Assembly (NCBI RefSeq): GCF_001870465.1
Contig: NZ_MDGK01000017.1
Span: 372,001-436,000 of the forward strand
Source of the DNA: Pseudomonas extremorientalis
Lineage (GTDB): Bacteria > Pseudomonadota > Gammaproteobacteria > Pseudomonadales > Pseudomonadaceae
Direction of reading: 5' to 3'
DNA: 64,000 bases
The translations under genes were made by a program, and so were the position numbers. Below are positions 1 through 8,298 of the stretch, piece by piece (the stretch's first letter is position 1; each line of letters opens with the position of its first letter). Below the pieces are notes generated by a model. That model did no database searches. It was not told the DNA's origin and worked only from the letters and a program-made list of their open reading frames with translations.

Positions 1-1353
1 CTTCTCGACGTTGGTGAAAATCGGTTTGCCCAGTTCATGCTTGGCCTTGGCGAACAGGATCACGCCGGGGGCATACAGCAGGGCGGAAAGCAGCAGGTAT
101 TTGACGCCGCCGGCGTAGAGCAGCCAGACCGCATAGACCAGCGCGATAGCGCCGATGAACAGGTCTTTCTTGCGCTCGGCAATGGCGTTTTCGTAAGTCT
201 CGCCGCGTACCGCCAGCAGCAACGCGTAGGCCGCCGACCACAGGTAGGGCACCAGGATCATCGAGGTGGCGAGGTAGATCAGCGACAGGTAGGTGCTGGC
301 GGAAAACAGCGTGATCACCAGGAATATCTGCACCATGGCGTTGGTCAGCCACAGGGCGTTGGCCGGTACGTGGTTGGCGTTCTCCTTGCGCAGGAACTCC
401 GGCATGGTGTGGTCCTTGGCGGCGGCGAACATGATCTCCGCACACAGCAGCACCCACGACAGCAGTGCCCCCAGCAGCGAGATGATCAAACCGACGCTGA
501 TCAGCACCGCGCCCCAGTGGCCTACCACATGCTCCAGCACGGCGGCCATCGACGGGTTCTGCAGCTTGGCCAGTTCCGGCTGGGTCATGATCCCCAGGGA
601 CAGCACGTTCACCAGCATCAGGAACAGCAGCACGGTGATAAAGCCGATCACGGTGGCCTTGCCCACGTCGGAGCGTTTTTCCGCACGGGACGAGAAGATG
701 CTCGCGCCTTCGATGCCGATGAACACCCACACGGTGACCAGCATCATGTTGCGCACCTGGTTCATCACACTGCCCAGGTCGGGGTTTTTCACGCCCCAGA
801 TGTCGGCGGTGAAGATGTCCAGCTTGAATGCGAACAGCGCGATCAGCACGAACAGCACCAGCGGCACGACCTTGGCGACGGTGGTCACCAGGTTGATGAA
901 CGCCGCTTCCTTGATCCCGCGCAGCACCAGGAAATGCACGGCCCACAGCAGCACCGAGGCACCGATCACCGCAGCCGGCGTGTTGCCTTCGCCGAAAATG
1001 GGGAAGAAGTAACCCAGGGTGCTGAACAGCAACACGAAGTAACCCACGTTGCCCAGCCACGCACTGATCCAGTAACCCCAGGCGGACGAGAAACCCATGT
1101 AATCGCCGAAACCCGCCTTGGCGTAGGCGTACACGCCACCGTCGAGGTCGGGCTTGCGGTTGGCGAGGGTCTGGAACACAAAAGCGAGGGTCAACATGCC
1201 GATGGCGGTAATTACCCAACCAATCAATACCGCGCCGACATCGGCACTGGCAGCCATGTTTTGCGGCAGTGAAAAGATCCCGCCGCCAATCATCGAGCCC
1301 ACGACAAGTGCAACCAGTGCGCCGAGTCGTAGTTTTCCGGGAGATTCAGACAT
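1..1353 (-). CDS. arcD: arginine/ornithine antiporter ArcD (3' end outside window)
   Basis: APC-superfamily antiporter that would exchange arginine for ornithine across the inner membrane in the arginine deiminase pathway. The reverse strand reads open for 451 codons from an ATG at 1353 (MSESPGKLRLGALVALVVG) to the window edge, so the C-terminus is missing. The first helix carries the APC signature GSMIGGGIFSLPQ, and many hydrophobic segments follow. In Pseudomonas arcD heads the arcDABC operon, so arcA is expected just beyond base 1; that is inference. A TGA-N6-TCA site upstream fits Anr control. The divergent gene at 1790 is a close paralogue with nearly the same first 125 residues. Substrate is assigned from family resemblance only. 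Confidence 0.85.
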   Translation of the reverse strand, partial: MSESPGKLRLGALVALVVGSMIGGGIFSLPQNMAASADVGAVLIGWVITAIGMLTLAFVFQTLANRKPDLDGGVYAYAKAGFGDYMGFSSAWGYWISAWLGNVGYFVLLFSTLGYFFPIFGEGNTPAAVIGASVLLWAVHFLVLRGIKEAAFINLVTTVAKVVPLVLFVLIALFAFKLDIFTADIWGVKNPDLGSVMNQVRNMMLVTVWVFIGIEGASIFSSRAEKRSDVGKATVIGFITVLLFLMLVNVLSLGIMTQPELAKLQNPSMAAVLEHVVGHWGAVLISVGLIISLLGALLSWVLLCAEIMFAAAKDHTMPEFLRKENANHVPANALWLTNAMVQIFLVITLFSASTYLSLIYLATSMILVPYLWSAAYALLLAVRGETYENAIAERKKDLFIGAIALVYAVWLLYAGGVKYLLLSALLYAPGVILFAKAKHELGKPIFTNVEK

Positions 1354-1386
1354 CGCATAACTCCAATGCAGGAGAAGAGAGACCAC

Positions 1387-1427
1387 AGAATAAATCCGTG
1401 CGCTAATCAAACAGCTGACTCAGATCA
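1387..1427 (-). promoter_or_regulatory. candidate Anr/FNR-type promoter of arcD
   Basis: TGACTCAGATCA (1416-1427) has the TGA-N6-TCA core of Anr/FNR sites. On the reverse strand a TATTCT hexamer lies at 1392-1387. If the site is centred at -41.5, this hexamer falls exactly at -12 to -7, the class II FNR geometry. Anr control of arcDABC is established in P. aeruginosa. The half-sites are not perfect TTGAT/ATCAA, so confidence is moderate. Confidence 0.4.
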
Positions 1428-1626
1428 CTTCATTGGCACATTCCATTGTGAATTAATGACTTAGGGTAGAAGTTCGTGGGCGATGCAAATCCTCGGGAAA
1501 GCTTGGCGCAGAGCCATCTATCCCTTTTTGATTAATCATTTGGCCAAGTCTATGGACGTTTGAAGCTAGTCCGTATTCCTGAATGTGCAAACTTTTTGAA
1601 CGATGTTTTACGAAGTCTCAGCCCCG

Positions 1627-1651
1627 GGCGTATTTAAATTCTAAATACGCC
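1627..1651. repeat. inverted repeat in the divergent arcD intergenic region
   Basis: GGCGTATTTA, a 5-base spacer AATTC, then TAAATACGCC: a perfect 10-bp inverted repeat about 140 bp before the arcD paralogue at 1790. It could be an operator for either gene. No T-run follows it, so a terminator is unlikely. The rest of the 436-bp gap (1354-1789) holds the promoters and a TGATTAATCA palindrome at 1529-1538; no gene is seen there. Confidence 0.5.
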
Positions 1652-1789
1652 TGAACGGGACGACCTGACATGCCATTGTGTTATGAGCTCGTCTGTTTTA
1701 TCGCCTTCACTAATAACCGCTACACTCGCTGAGTTAATTAGCCGAGTGCACGGTTGTCAGCTCAAGTTGCTGTTCTTTCAGGAGTGTTC

Positions 1790-3217
1790 ATGTCTCAACC
1801 GGCCCAGAAACTGCGTCTTGGTGCCCTGATTGCCTTGGTGGTGGGGTCGATGATCGGCGGCGGGATTTTTTCCTTGCCGCAAAACATGGCCGCACGCGCC
1901 GAGGTGGGGGCCGTGTTGATCGGCTGGGCGATCACCGCGGTCGGCATGCTGACCCTGGCCTTTGTGTTCCAGACCCTGGCCAATCGCAAGCCCGAACTGG
2001 ATTCGGGCGTGTATGCCTACGCCAAGGCCGGGTTTGGTGACTACATGGGGTTCTCCTCGGCCTGGGGCTACTGGATCAGCGCGTGGATGGGCAACGTCGG
2101 TTACTTCGTGTTGCTATTCAGTACCCTCGGCTACTTTTTCCCGGTGTTCGGCCAGGGCAACACGCCGGTGGCCATCGGCTGCGCATCATTGTTGCTGTGG
2201 GCCGTGCATTTCCTGGTGCTGCGCGGGATCAAGGAGGCAGCGTTCATCAACCAGATCACCACGGTGGCGAAGATCGTGCCGTTGCTGATGTTTATCGTGA
2301 TCGCCGCCGTAGCGTTCAAGGCGGATATCTTCACTCGCGATATCTGGGGCCTGGGCAACCCGAATATGGGCAACGTGGTGGACCAGGTGCGCAACATGAT
2401 GCTGGTCACCGTGTTTGTGTTTATCGGCATCGAGGGCGCCAGTGTGTACTCGGCGCGGGCCGAGAAACGCTCGGACGTGGGCCGCGCCACGGTGATCGGT
2501 TTTCTGGGCGTGCTGGCCCTGCTGGTGCTGGTGAATGTGTTGTCCCTGGGCATCATGAGCCAGCCGGAACTCGCGCAATTGCAAAACCCGTCCCTGGCCG
2601 GTGTGCTGGAGCATATCGTCGGCCCCTGGGGTGCGATGGCGATCAGCATCGGCCTGGCGGTGTCACTGCTCGGCGCCTTGTTGTCCTGGGCGCTGCTCTG
2701 TGCGGAAATCCTCTACGCCACGGCCCATGACAAGACCATGCCGGCGTTCCTGAAAAAGGAAAACGCCAACCAGGTGCCAGTCAACGCGCTGTGGCTGACC
2801 AATGTGATGATCCAGGTGTTCCTGGTGATCACGCTGTTTTCCCACAGCACCTACACCACCCTGATTTACCTGGCCTCGTCGATGATCCTGGTGCCCTACC
2901 TGTGGTCGGCGGCGTATGCCGTGTTATTGAGCGGGCGCGGCGAAACCTACGAAGATGCCCACGGCCAGCGCTTGAAGGACTTGCTGGTGGGCCTGATTGC
3001 ACTCGGCTACGCCGTGTGGCTGCTCTACGCCGGGGGCTTGAAGTACCTGCTGCTGTCGGCGCTGTTGTATGCGCCGGGGGTGATCCTGTTTGCCCTCGCC
3101 AAGCGTGAGCAGCGCCAGCCCTTGTTTACCCACATGGAAAAAGGCATTTTCAGCTGTGTGATCACCGGCGCAGGGCTGGCGGCGTATGGGCTGTACAGTG
3201 GGGTATTGTCGTTGTGA
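1790..3217 (+). CDS. second ArcD-like basic amino acid antiporter
   Basis: Inner-membrane APC antiporter of 475 residues, about the usual ArcD length, with a GSMIGGGIFSLPQ first helix and around a dozen hydrophobic segments. It is highly similar throughout to the divergent arcD at 1-1353. The start is the ATG at 1790 because AGGAG lies at 1780-1784; the upstream in-frame TTG at 1754 has no ribosome site. The stop overlaps the GTG start of the next gene (GTGA at 3214-3217), so the two are probably co-transcribed. Two adjacent divergent copies suggest duplication followed by specialisation, for example for ornithine, lysine or polyamines. The exact substrate cannot be told from sequence. Confidence 0.8.
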   Translation: MSQPAQKLRLGALIALVVGSMIGGGIFSLPQNMAARAEVGAVLIGWAITAVGMLTLAFVFQTLANRKPELDSGVYAYAKAGFGDYMGFSSAWGYWISAWMGNVGYFVLLFSTLGYFFPVFGQGNTPVAIGCASLLLWAVHFLVLRGIKEAAFINQITTVAKIVPLLMFIVIAAVAFKADIFTRDIWGLGNPNMGNVVDQVRNMMLVTVFVFIGIEGASVYSARAEKRSDVGRATVIGFLGVLALLVLVNVLSLGIMSQPELAQLQNPSLAGVLEHIVGPWGAMAISIGLAVSLLGALLSWALLCAEILYATAHDKTMPAFLKKENANQVPVNALWLTNVMIQVFLVITLFSHSTYTTLIYLASSMILVPYLWSAAYAVLLSGRGETYEDAHGQRLKDLLVGLIALGYAVWLLYAGGLKYLLLSALLYAPGVILFALAKREQRQPLFTHMEKGIFSCVITGAGLAAYGLYSGVLSL

Positions 3218-4077
3218 GGCTGACGTATCAGCCGCCTTATGATTGGGCGGCGATGGTGGGTTTTCTGGCGGCGCGGGCGATTACGGGTATGGAGACCGTA
3301 GAGGCCGGCGTTTACCGGCGCAGCATCAGCGTGGGTGGCCGGCATGGCTGGCTCAGCGTCGCGCCGGGCGCGGGTGACTGGTTGGACGTTGCGGTGGATT
3401 TTCCGGAGGCGGCGGCGCTGCCCGAGATCGAGCGGCGCGTGCGCAACATGTTTGATCTGGATGCCGAGCCCCAACGGATCAACCCGCAATTGGCCACGGA
3501 CCCCTTGATGGCGCAGTTGGTCGCGGCCCGTCCCGGCCTGCGTGTGCCGGGCACCTGGGACGGTCTGGAGTTGGCGATTCGTGCAGTGCTGGGCCAGCAG
3601 ATTACGGTGGTGGCGGCGATTCGCTTGGCGGGCAAGTTGGTGGCGCAGTATGGCCAACTGCTTGAGACGCCGTACGCCGGTATCACCCATGTGTTCCCCG
3701 CGCCCGAGGTGCTGGCGGCGGCGGACCTGGCCACCTTGGGCATGCCGAAGGCGCGTGGGCGGACCTTGTCCGGTGTCGCGCAGGCGCTCCTGGATGACCC
3801 TGAGGTGTTCGAACCCAAGGCCAGCCTCAAGGAAGGTGTGGCGCGCTTGGTGGCGTTGCCGGGGATTGGCGACTGGACCGCGCAGTACATCACCATGCGC
3901 CAGATGCGTGAGGCGGATGCATTTGCGTCGGGGGATATCGGGTTGGTCAATGCGCTGGCGGCGCTGGAAGGAGGGCCGGTGTCGGCGCGACAGTTGCTGG
4001 CGCGGGCCGAGGCGTGGCGGCCGTTGCGGGCGTATGCAGCGCAGCATCTCTGGACGTTGTTGCAGCGCTCAGATTGA
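3214..4077 (+). CDS. alkA: DNA-3-methyladenine glycosylase II (AlkA family)
   Basis: Base-excision repair glycosylase that removes alkylated bases. The 287-residue protein has an AlkA N-terminal domain and an HhH-GPD domain. The helix-hairpin-helix is ALPGIGDWTAQY (about residues 214-225) and the catalytic aspartate is in FASGDIGL (Asp241). The GTG start overlaps the TGA of the antiporter gene, an unusual pairing of transport and repair that probably reflects only translational coupling. It lacks the Ada methyltransferase domain of Ada-AlkA fusions. Downstream is a REP pair. Family assignment is firm; exact substrate range is unknown. Confidence 0.88.
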   Translation: MRLTYQPPYDWAAMVGFLAARAITGMETVEAGVYRRSISVGGRHGWLSVAPGAGDWLDVAVDFPEAAALPEIERRVRNMFDLDAEPQRINPQLATDPLMAQLVAARPGLRVPGTWDGLELAIRAVLGQQITVVAAIRLAGKLVAQYGQLLETPYAGITHVFPAPEVLAAADLATLGMPKARGRTLSGVAQALLDDPEVFEPKASLKEGVARLVALPGIGDWTAQYITMRQMREADAFASGDIGLVNALAALEGGPVSARQLLARAEAWRPLRAYAAQHLWTLLQRSD

Positions 4078-4095
4078 TGGTGCCTGTACTGGCCT

Positions 4096-4184
4096 CATCG
4101 CAGGCAAGCCAGCTCCCACACCTGACCGAGTACATCCTTTGGAATGTGGTCAAAATGTGGGAGGGGGCTTGCCCCCGATGGCGA
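4096..4184. repeat. REP pair (REPIN-like) between alkA and CoA-transferase gene
   Basis: A degenerate inverted REP copy (GCAGGCAAGCCAGCTCCCAC) is followed by a canonical copy GTGGGAGGGGGCTTGCCCCC. The pair lies between two convergent genes, typical of Pseudomonas REPINs mobilised by RAYT transposases. No RAYT gene is in the window. The two arms differ in type, unlike the other pairs here. Confidence 0.8.
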
Positions 4185-4192
4185 TAGTCGAG

Positions 4193-5542
4193 TCACCACT
4201 GCGCTCGGTGTGAACCCAGTTCCCCAGCCGGCAGATCCCACTGCAACGGCGTGCCGCTGATAGTCACCGGCGGCAACAATCGATGCGCCTGGCCCCAGGC
4301 CGTCTGTTCCACTACCAGGCCTTGATCGCTCGGTTGCTCGGCCCGCAACGCCGGCTGCTCCGGCACTTGTCCGGCGTCCACCAGCAACTTCGCCGTACGC
4401 GCCAGCGACAACAGCGCCGACCCACCACGGCCGGATTTCAATCGCTCACTGAGTGCCTGAATCGCACTGGCCGCCATCAAATACCCGGTGGCGTGATCCA
4501 GCGCCTGCAATGGCAGCGGCACCGGTTTGTCCGCTTGTTTCCAGGCCATGCCCGCGGCGGCAATCCCGCTGCTCATCTGCACCAGGCTGTCGAAACCCCG
4601 GCGATTGCGCCACGGGCCGCTCCAGCCGTAGGCGTTGAGGCTCACGTCGATCAGGCCGGGGGCGAGGGTTTGCAAGTCACTGGCGCTGTAGCCCAGTTGT
4701 TCCAGGGCGTCGGCACGGTAACCGTGGAACACAATGTCGGCGTCTGTGAGCAGGCGTTCGAAAACCTCGCGGTCTTGGGCGCTTTTCAAGTCCAGGCGGG
4801 CGCAGCGTTTGCCCAGGGTCATTTCGGGCACCACGCCGGGTTCGTTCCAGGTCGGCGAGTCGATACGCAATACATCCGCACCCAACCCTGCGAGGAAGCG
4901 GCTGGCCACCGGGCCGGCCAGCACGCGGGTCAGGTCCAGCACCTTGAGGCCCGCCAGCGGCCGCGCCACCGAGCCGAGCCAGGGCTTTTTGACGGAGGTT
5001 GCAAAGGTCTGGCGCTGCACCAGGGCTTCGGCATTGACGGCCAGGCCCTGAGGGTGGGTTTGCCAGGCTTGCCAGGTACGCATCTGCGCGGCACAACCGC
5101 CTTCATCGACAATCGCCTGTTCCAGTTCGGCGGTATTCCAAGTGGCAACTTTGTTGGCCATCGCGATGCGATCAGCCACCTTGCCCAGTACCCGTTCGGC
5201 GGCGGCGCGGTGGTGGGGGGCGTTGGTGTGCAGGCGAATCCAGCCATCGGCGCTGGCGTAGTCACCGGCCACCGGGTCCCACAGCGGCGGGGTCTCCCAG
5301 CCTACCGGACGAATCGAAGACGAGAACCAGAAGGACGCGAGTCGCCGGTCTACGCTGACGCCGGGAAGGCGCCCGGTCTGTTGCTGGATCAACTGGGCCA
5401 CGGCCTGGCCGGCCGCACCGATACTGGCAACGGCCAGGTCCGTGACGGCAAAGGCCGAGGGCAGGGCGCCGGCTTCGGTGCTGGTCAGCGGCGTGCGTGG
5501 TAGATCGAGTGCGGCTTGGATGGGAGTCAACAGGTCAGTCAT
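4193..5542 (-). CDS. CaiB/BaiF (family III) CoA-transferase
   Basis: Family III CoA-transferase, moving CoA between acyl carboxylates. The 449-residue protein has a divergent N-terminal part, and from about residue 195 a recognisable core, PLAGLKVLDLTRVLAGP, followed by GLGADVLRID and GFDSLVQMSSGIA. ATG at 5542 is chosen because the reverse strand has a GGAGGG site just before it; the TTG one codon upstream is less likely. The stop is at the edge of the REP pair. The 40-bp gap to the sensor-kinase gene holds an inverted repeat whose 3' arm covers the ribosome site. Substrates are unknown. Confidence 0.8.
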   Translation of the reverse strand: MTDLLTPIQAALDLPRTPLTSTEAGALPSAFAVTDLAVASIGAAGQAVAQLIQQQTGRLPGVSVDRRLASFWFSSSIRPVGWETPPLWDPVAGDYASADGWIRLHTNAPHHRAAAERVLGKVADRIAMANKVATWNTAELEQAIVDEGGCAAQMRTWQAWQTHPQGLAVNAEALVQRQTFATSVKKPWLGSVARPLAGLKVLDLTRVLAGPVASRFLAGLGADVLRIDSPTWNEPGVVPEMTLGKRCARLDLKSAQDREVFERLLTDADIVFHGYRADALEQLGYSASDLQTLAPGLIDVSLNAYGWSGPWRNRRGFDSLVQMSSGIAAAGMAWKQADKPVPLPLQALDHATGYLMAASAIQALSERLKSGRGGSALLSLARTAKLLVDAGQVPEQPALRAEQPSDQGLVVEQTAWGQAHRLLPPVTISGTPLQWDLPAGELGSHRAQW

Positions 5543-5545
5543 CAA

Positions 5546-5567
5546 TGGCCCTCCTTGAGAGAAGGGC
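5546..5567 (-). promoter_or_regulatory. hairpin overlapping the CoA-transferase ribosome site
   Basis: On the reverse strand, GGCCCT, about ten bases, then AGGGCC form a short stem. The 3' arm lies inside the GGAGGG Shine-Dalgarno site of the gene starting at 5542. This could damp translation or mark the end of the kinase transcript. It may also be chance, since the stem is only 6 bp. Confidence 0.3.
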
Positions 5568-5582
5568 CACTATAGAAGATCA

Positions 5583-6926
5583 TCAGGCCGGTGTGGCAAT
5601 CCCGGGTTCCAGCGGCAGGTCGATACTGGCGATAAAACCGCCTTGGGCGTGATTGGCCAGGAACAGGCTGCCACCATGGCGCTCGGCGGCGCGACGGGCA
5701 ATCGCCAGGCCCAGGCCGTGACCTTGTGCGGTCTGGCCTGGGGCGCGGTAGAACGGTTCGCCCAATTGGCTCAGGTGTTCGGCGTCAACGCCGGGGCCGT
5801 GGTCGCGCACGCTGATCACAATATGCTCGCCGTGAAGGTGGGCGTGCAGCTCGATCGGCTGGCCCGGCGGGTTGAAGCGCTGGGCGTTGCGCAGCAGGTT
5901 GTCCACTGCCCGTTCGATCATGGTCGGCCACCCCTTGAGGTGCAGTTCGGGATCGGTGGTGAGCTGCACCACCTGGTCGGGCGCGCTGAGTTGGGCGTCC
6001 TTTTGCAGGGTCTTGAGCAACGGGTTGAGGTCGATCTCTTCGGCGCTGGCGTTATCGGCATCGACGCGGGCCAGCACCAGGATCTCGCTGATCAGTGCCT
6101 CCAGGCGATCACATTCGCGGGTCAGGCGAGGCCAGAGTTTTTCCCGTTCTTCGGGGCTGGCGCGTTCGGCCAGGGCCAGGGCGATGCGCAGGCGGGCCAG
6201 CGGCGAACGCAGTTCATGGGACACGTCGCGCAGCAACTGGCGCTGGCTGCCGATCAGGCTTTGCAGGCGCGCGCCCATGCGGTTGAAGTCGGTGGCCAGC
6301 ACGCCGAATTCATCGCGTCGGTTGGCCAGCTGCGCCAGGCTGTTTTGCTGGTAGGTGGCTTGCCCCAGGTCATGCACGGCGCCGCGCAGTCGGCTCAAGG
6401 GGCGCGTGATGGACAGCGTCACGAACAGGCTGAACAGGGTCAGCACCACCAAGGCGATGACCAATGCGCTCAACGGCCATGTCAGGCTGCTGCGATGCCA
6501 TTCGTCCAGTTCCGGGTGCGGGATGCGGTAGATCAACAGGTAAGTGTCGCCGGTCTTCTCACTGGTGTATTCAGCGGTCAGGCGGCGCCAGGGCAGGTGG
6601 CTGTCCTTGCTATCGTTCTGGCGGGCTTCAAAGGCGGCGGCGCGGCGGGGAAAGGTGCCGCGCACCACCGGCTCGCCGCTTTCGTTGAGCACCTGCACGT
6701 CGATGTGGTACTGGCGTTTGCGCTGTTGCAGCAAATCCTGAGCAGCGTCCTCACCCTGGGTTTCGTAGAGTTGGGTCCACTCTTCGGCCAGGTTGTTGAG
6801 GCCTGGGTGACGGCTGAGAATCCAGGCATCTTGATTGAGCATATGCCCAAGCAGGATCGACAACCCGGCAACCAAGGCGATGGCCAGCCAGAAACTGGCC
6901 AGGATGCGCCAGAACAATGAACGCAC
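5583..6926 (-). CDS. sensor histidine kinase (CpxA-like layout)
   Basis: Inner-membrane kinase of 447 residues. A first membrane segment (about 10-28) and a second (about 150-173) flank a periplasmic sensor. HAMP, HisKA with His237 (DVSHELRSPLARLR) and an HATPase domain with N box (NLLRNAQRFNPPG), RDHGPGVD and GHGLGLAIARR follow. The start is GTG (6926). It is the last gene of a reverse-strand group with the Spy-like gene at 6995 and, past an inserted opposite-strand pair, the response regulator at 8769. A terminator-like hairpin at 6948-6973 probably lowers its expression relative to the Spy-like gene. The CpxA likeness rests on layout and neighbours; the signal is unknown. Confidence 0.85.
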   Translation of the reverse strand: MRSLFWRILASFWLAIALVAGLSILLGHMLNQDAWILSRHPGLNNLAEEWTQLYETQGEDAAQDLLQQRKRQYHIDVQVLNESGEPVVRGTFPRRAAAFEARQNDSKDSHLPWRRLTAEYTSEKTGDTYLLIYRIPHPELDEWHRSSLTWPLSALVIALVVLTLFSLFVTLSITRPLSRLRGAVHDLGQATYQQNSLAQLANRRDEFGVLATDFNRMGARLQSLIGSQRQLLRDVSHELRSPLARLRIALALAERASPEEREKLWPRLTRECDRLEALISEILVLARVDADNASAEEIDLNPLLKTLQKDAQLSAPDQVVQLTTDPELHLKGWPTMIERAVDNLLRNAQRFNPPGQPIELHAHLHGEHIVISVRDHGPGVDAEHLSQLGEPFYRAPGQTAQGHGLGLAIARRAAERHGGSLFLANHAQGGFIASIDLPLEPGIATPA

Positions 6927-6947
6927 AGGAAACCCTCAAGCAGGAAA

Positions 6948-6973
6948 AGCCCAGTGGCGGGGGCCACTGGGCT
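6948..6973 (-). terminator. attenuating hairpin between Spy-like gene and kinase gene
   Basis: AGCCCAGTGG and CCACTGGGCT form a perfect 10-bp stem with a 6-base loop; on the reverse strand a TTTT tract follows. It lies inside the presumed operon, so partial termination giving more Spy-like protein than kinase is likely. Confidence 0.6.
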
Positions 6974-6994
6974 GGGAGCGTTAACGCGGGGGCA

Positions 6995-7459
6995 TTATTG
7001 CGCTTTTTGCGGCTGTTGCGCTTTCCAGGCCTGGAATTCCTTCCATTCGGCGCGGCGCTGTTCCTGCTGCTTGATGATCTCGTCGAATTTCTTCTGCTGG
7101 TCAGGCTTGAGTACGGCGCGGATATCCGCCTGGGTTTTCTGCTTGCCGGCGGCGATTTCGTCCTGCATGGCCTTCTGGTCAGCAGCCGGGAGCTTGTCCA
7201 GGTACTTCCTGGTCAGGTCCTTGCGAGCGTGCCACTGGTCGCCCATCAATTTGCGGATCTGCTCGCGCTGTTCCTTGCTCAGGTCCAGTTGGCTGAAGGG
7301 CCCGCCTTTGCCACGCGGACCGTGTTCGCCGCCGTGACCCGGGCCACCCATCATATGGCCTTCAGGGCCGCCCATCGGGCCTGGGCCTTCGGGCATTGCC
7401 GCCATGGCAACGGTCGGCAGGGCGGCGGCGAACATCAAAGCGATAAGGGTCTTGCGCAT
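6995..7459 (-). CDS. periplasmic Spy/CpxP-family protein
   Basis: Predicted periplasmic chaperone or stress sensor of 154 residues. A signal peptide (MRKTLIALMFAAALPTVAMA) is followed by a Gly/Met/His-rich stretch (about 22-52) that could bind metal. Helical LTxxQ-type segments, LDLSKEQREQIRKLM and VLKPDQQKKFDEI, are typical of Spy/CpxP. Members of this family inhibit a cognate sensor kinase or protect unfolded proteins; which applies here is inference. A direct repeat TGGGTAAAG twice, 11 bp apart (7537-7556), upstream looks like an OmpR-family regulator site, so the gene is probably controlled by the regulator at 8769. Confidence 0.8.
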   Translation of the reverse strand: MRKTLIALMFAAALPTVAMAAMPEGPGPMGGPEGHMMGGPGHGGEHGPRGKGGPFSQLDLSKEQREQIRKLMGDQWHARKDLTRKYLDKLPAADQKAMQDEIAAGKQKTQADIRAVLKPDQQKKFDEIIKQQEQRRAEWKEFQAWKAQQPQKAQ

Positions 7460-7536
7460 GGTGATTCTCCTGTCTCTATTCCGGTGAGTCCGGATGTGAG
7501 TAGATTAAGGCGATCAAGGTCAGCGGCGGTCAGGTG

Positions 7537-7556
7537 TGGGTAAAGCTTGGGTAAAG
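7537..7556 (-). promoter_or_regulatory. OmpR/CpxR-type direct repeat upstream of the Spy-like gene
   Basis: TGGGTAAAG occurs at 7537-7545 and 7548-7556, one helical turn apart. This contains the GTAAA-N6-GTAAA arrangement close to the CpxR consensus. It lies about 80-100 bp before the Spy-like start, a suitable position for activation by the response regulator encoded at 8769-9446. Confidence 0.55.
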
Positions 7557-7661
7557 AGGGTTTTGGGCTGAGTTGACAAAACTGCCGATAGCTATAGGAA
7601 AAGAGGGGCTCACTCAATTGCTACAGCATGCCTTAAGGGAGTTGGCGTGTGGTCGCGATGA

Positions 7662-7677
7662 CTGTATAAATGAACAG
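7662..7677. promoter_or_regulatory. LexA (SOS) box
   Basis: CTGTATAAATGAACAG matches the proteobacterial LexA pattern CTGT-N8-ACAG exactly, with an AT-rich centre. It stands about 140 bp before the ImmA/IrrE-type gene at 7816. Another possible target is the reverse-strand Spy-like gene, but that lies more than 200 bp away. Confidence 0.6.
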
Positions 7678-7728
7678 TTTTTTCGATGGGGTCCTGAATG
7701 CTAAATATTTTTAACCTGTCAACTACAA

Positions 7729-7784
7729 TTTGACGGGGTCTATCGACTTGTTCAGACTTCGATCTCATTTCTGACCCCGTCAAA
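7729..7784. repeat. 12-bp inverted repeat before the ImmA-like gene
   Basis: TTTGACGGGGTC (7729-7740) and GACCCCGTCAAA (7773-7784) are perfect inverted copies 32 bp apart, just after the LexA box and 31 bp before the ImmA-like start. They could form an operator pair, an RNA stem in the leader, or the scar of the insertion that split the two-component locus. Confidence 0.55.
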
Positions 7785-7815
7785 CTACCGTTCCAGCCAT
7801 CTTTAAGGAGGCCGC

Positions 7816-8298
7816 ATGGAGTACCGAACTGCAGACGACGTCCTGCGTGCCCATTGGAATGGTCGGTTGCCGGTGAACCCGATAGCCATTGCCGAGGCAA
7901 TGGCTATCGAGGTGAAGGCGCTTGCACCTTTTGAACCGGATACCTGGCGACCGAATGAAAGCGGCCATTACTCCTTCCGGGACGGCGCTCCGCTGATTAC
8001 TTACAACTTCATGGATGCGCCGGTAAGGCAGCGTTTCACCATTGCGCACGAGATTGGTCACCATGTGCACGGAGACCTGGACGCACCTCGAGATACTTCC
8101 GAGCAGTTCAGTGCCAAGTCCAGGGACCCGAAAGAGATCGCAGCCAATCGATTTGCCGCTGCTCTGTTGATGCCTGCCGCGCTGGTGAAACATATGGTGC
8201 TTGAGCAGCGCGTCACAGACATCGTAAAGCTGGCCAATGCTTTTGGTGTGTCGACGGCAGCAATGGAATTCAGGCTGAAGGCGATTGGGCTTTTATGA
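7816..8298 (+). CDS. ImmA/IrrE-family metallopeptidase
   Basis: Predicted zinc peptidase of 160 residues. The HExxH motif is RFTIAHEIGHHVHGD (His78, Glu79, His82), with EIAANRFAAALLMP after it supplying the likely third ligand (Glu111). ImmA cleaves the ImmR repressor of ICEBs1 and IrrE controls the deinococcal DNA damage response. A LexA-type box lies upstream, but no Xre-type repressor gene is adjacent; the partner is instead the overlapping membrane-protein gene (ATGA at 8295-8298). TAAGGAGG gives a strong ribosome site. The pair runs against the surrounding two-component genes and looks inserted. Substrate unknown. Confidence 0.85.
   Translation: MEYRTADDVLRAHWNGRLPVNPIAIAEAMAIEVKALAPFEPDTWRPNESGHYSFRDGAPLITYNFMDAPVRQRFTIAHEIGHHVHGDLDAPRDTSEQFSAKSRDPKEIAANRFAAALLMPAALVKHMVLEQRVTDIVKLANAFGVSTAAMEFRLKAIGLL

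Noticed and set aside
37..1272. Long opposite-strand reading frames over real genes, e.g. over arcD, the kinase, rluB and oprB
   Set aside because: They follow the GC-rich third-position bias of the real genes, are rich in His/Gln/Arg, and show no recognisable motifs or ribosome sites.
1529..1538. TGATTAATCA palindrome as an Anr/FNR box
   Set aside because: The half-sites do not fit TTGAT-N4-ATCAA spacing; the site at 1416-1427 fits better.
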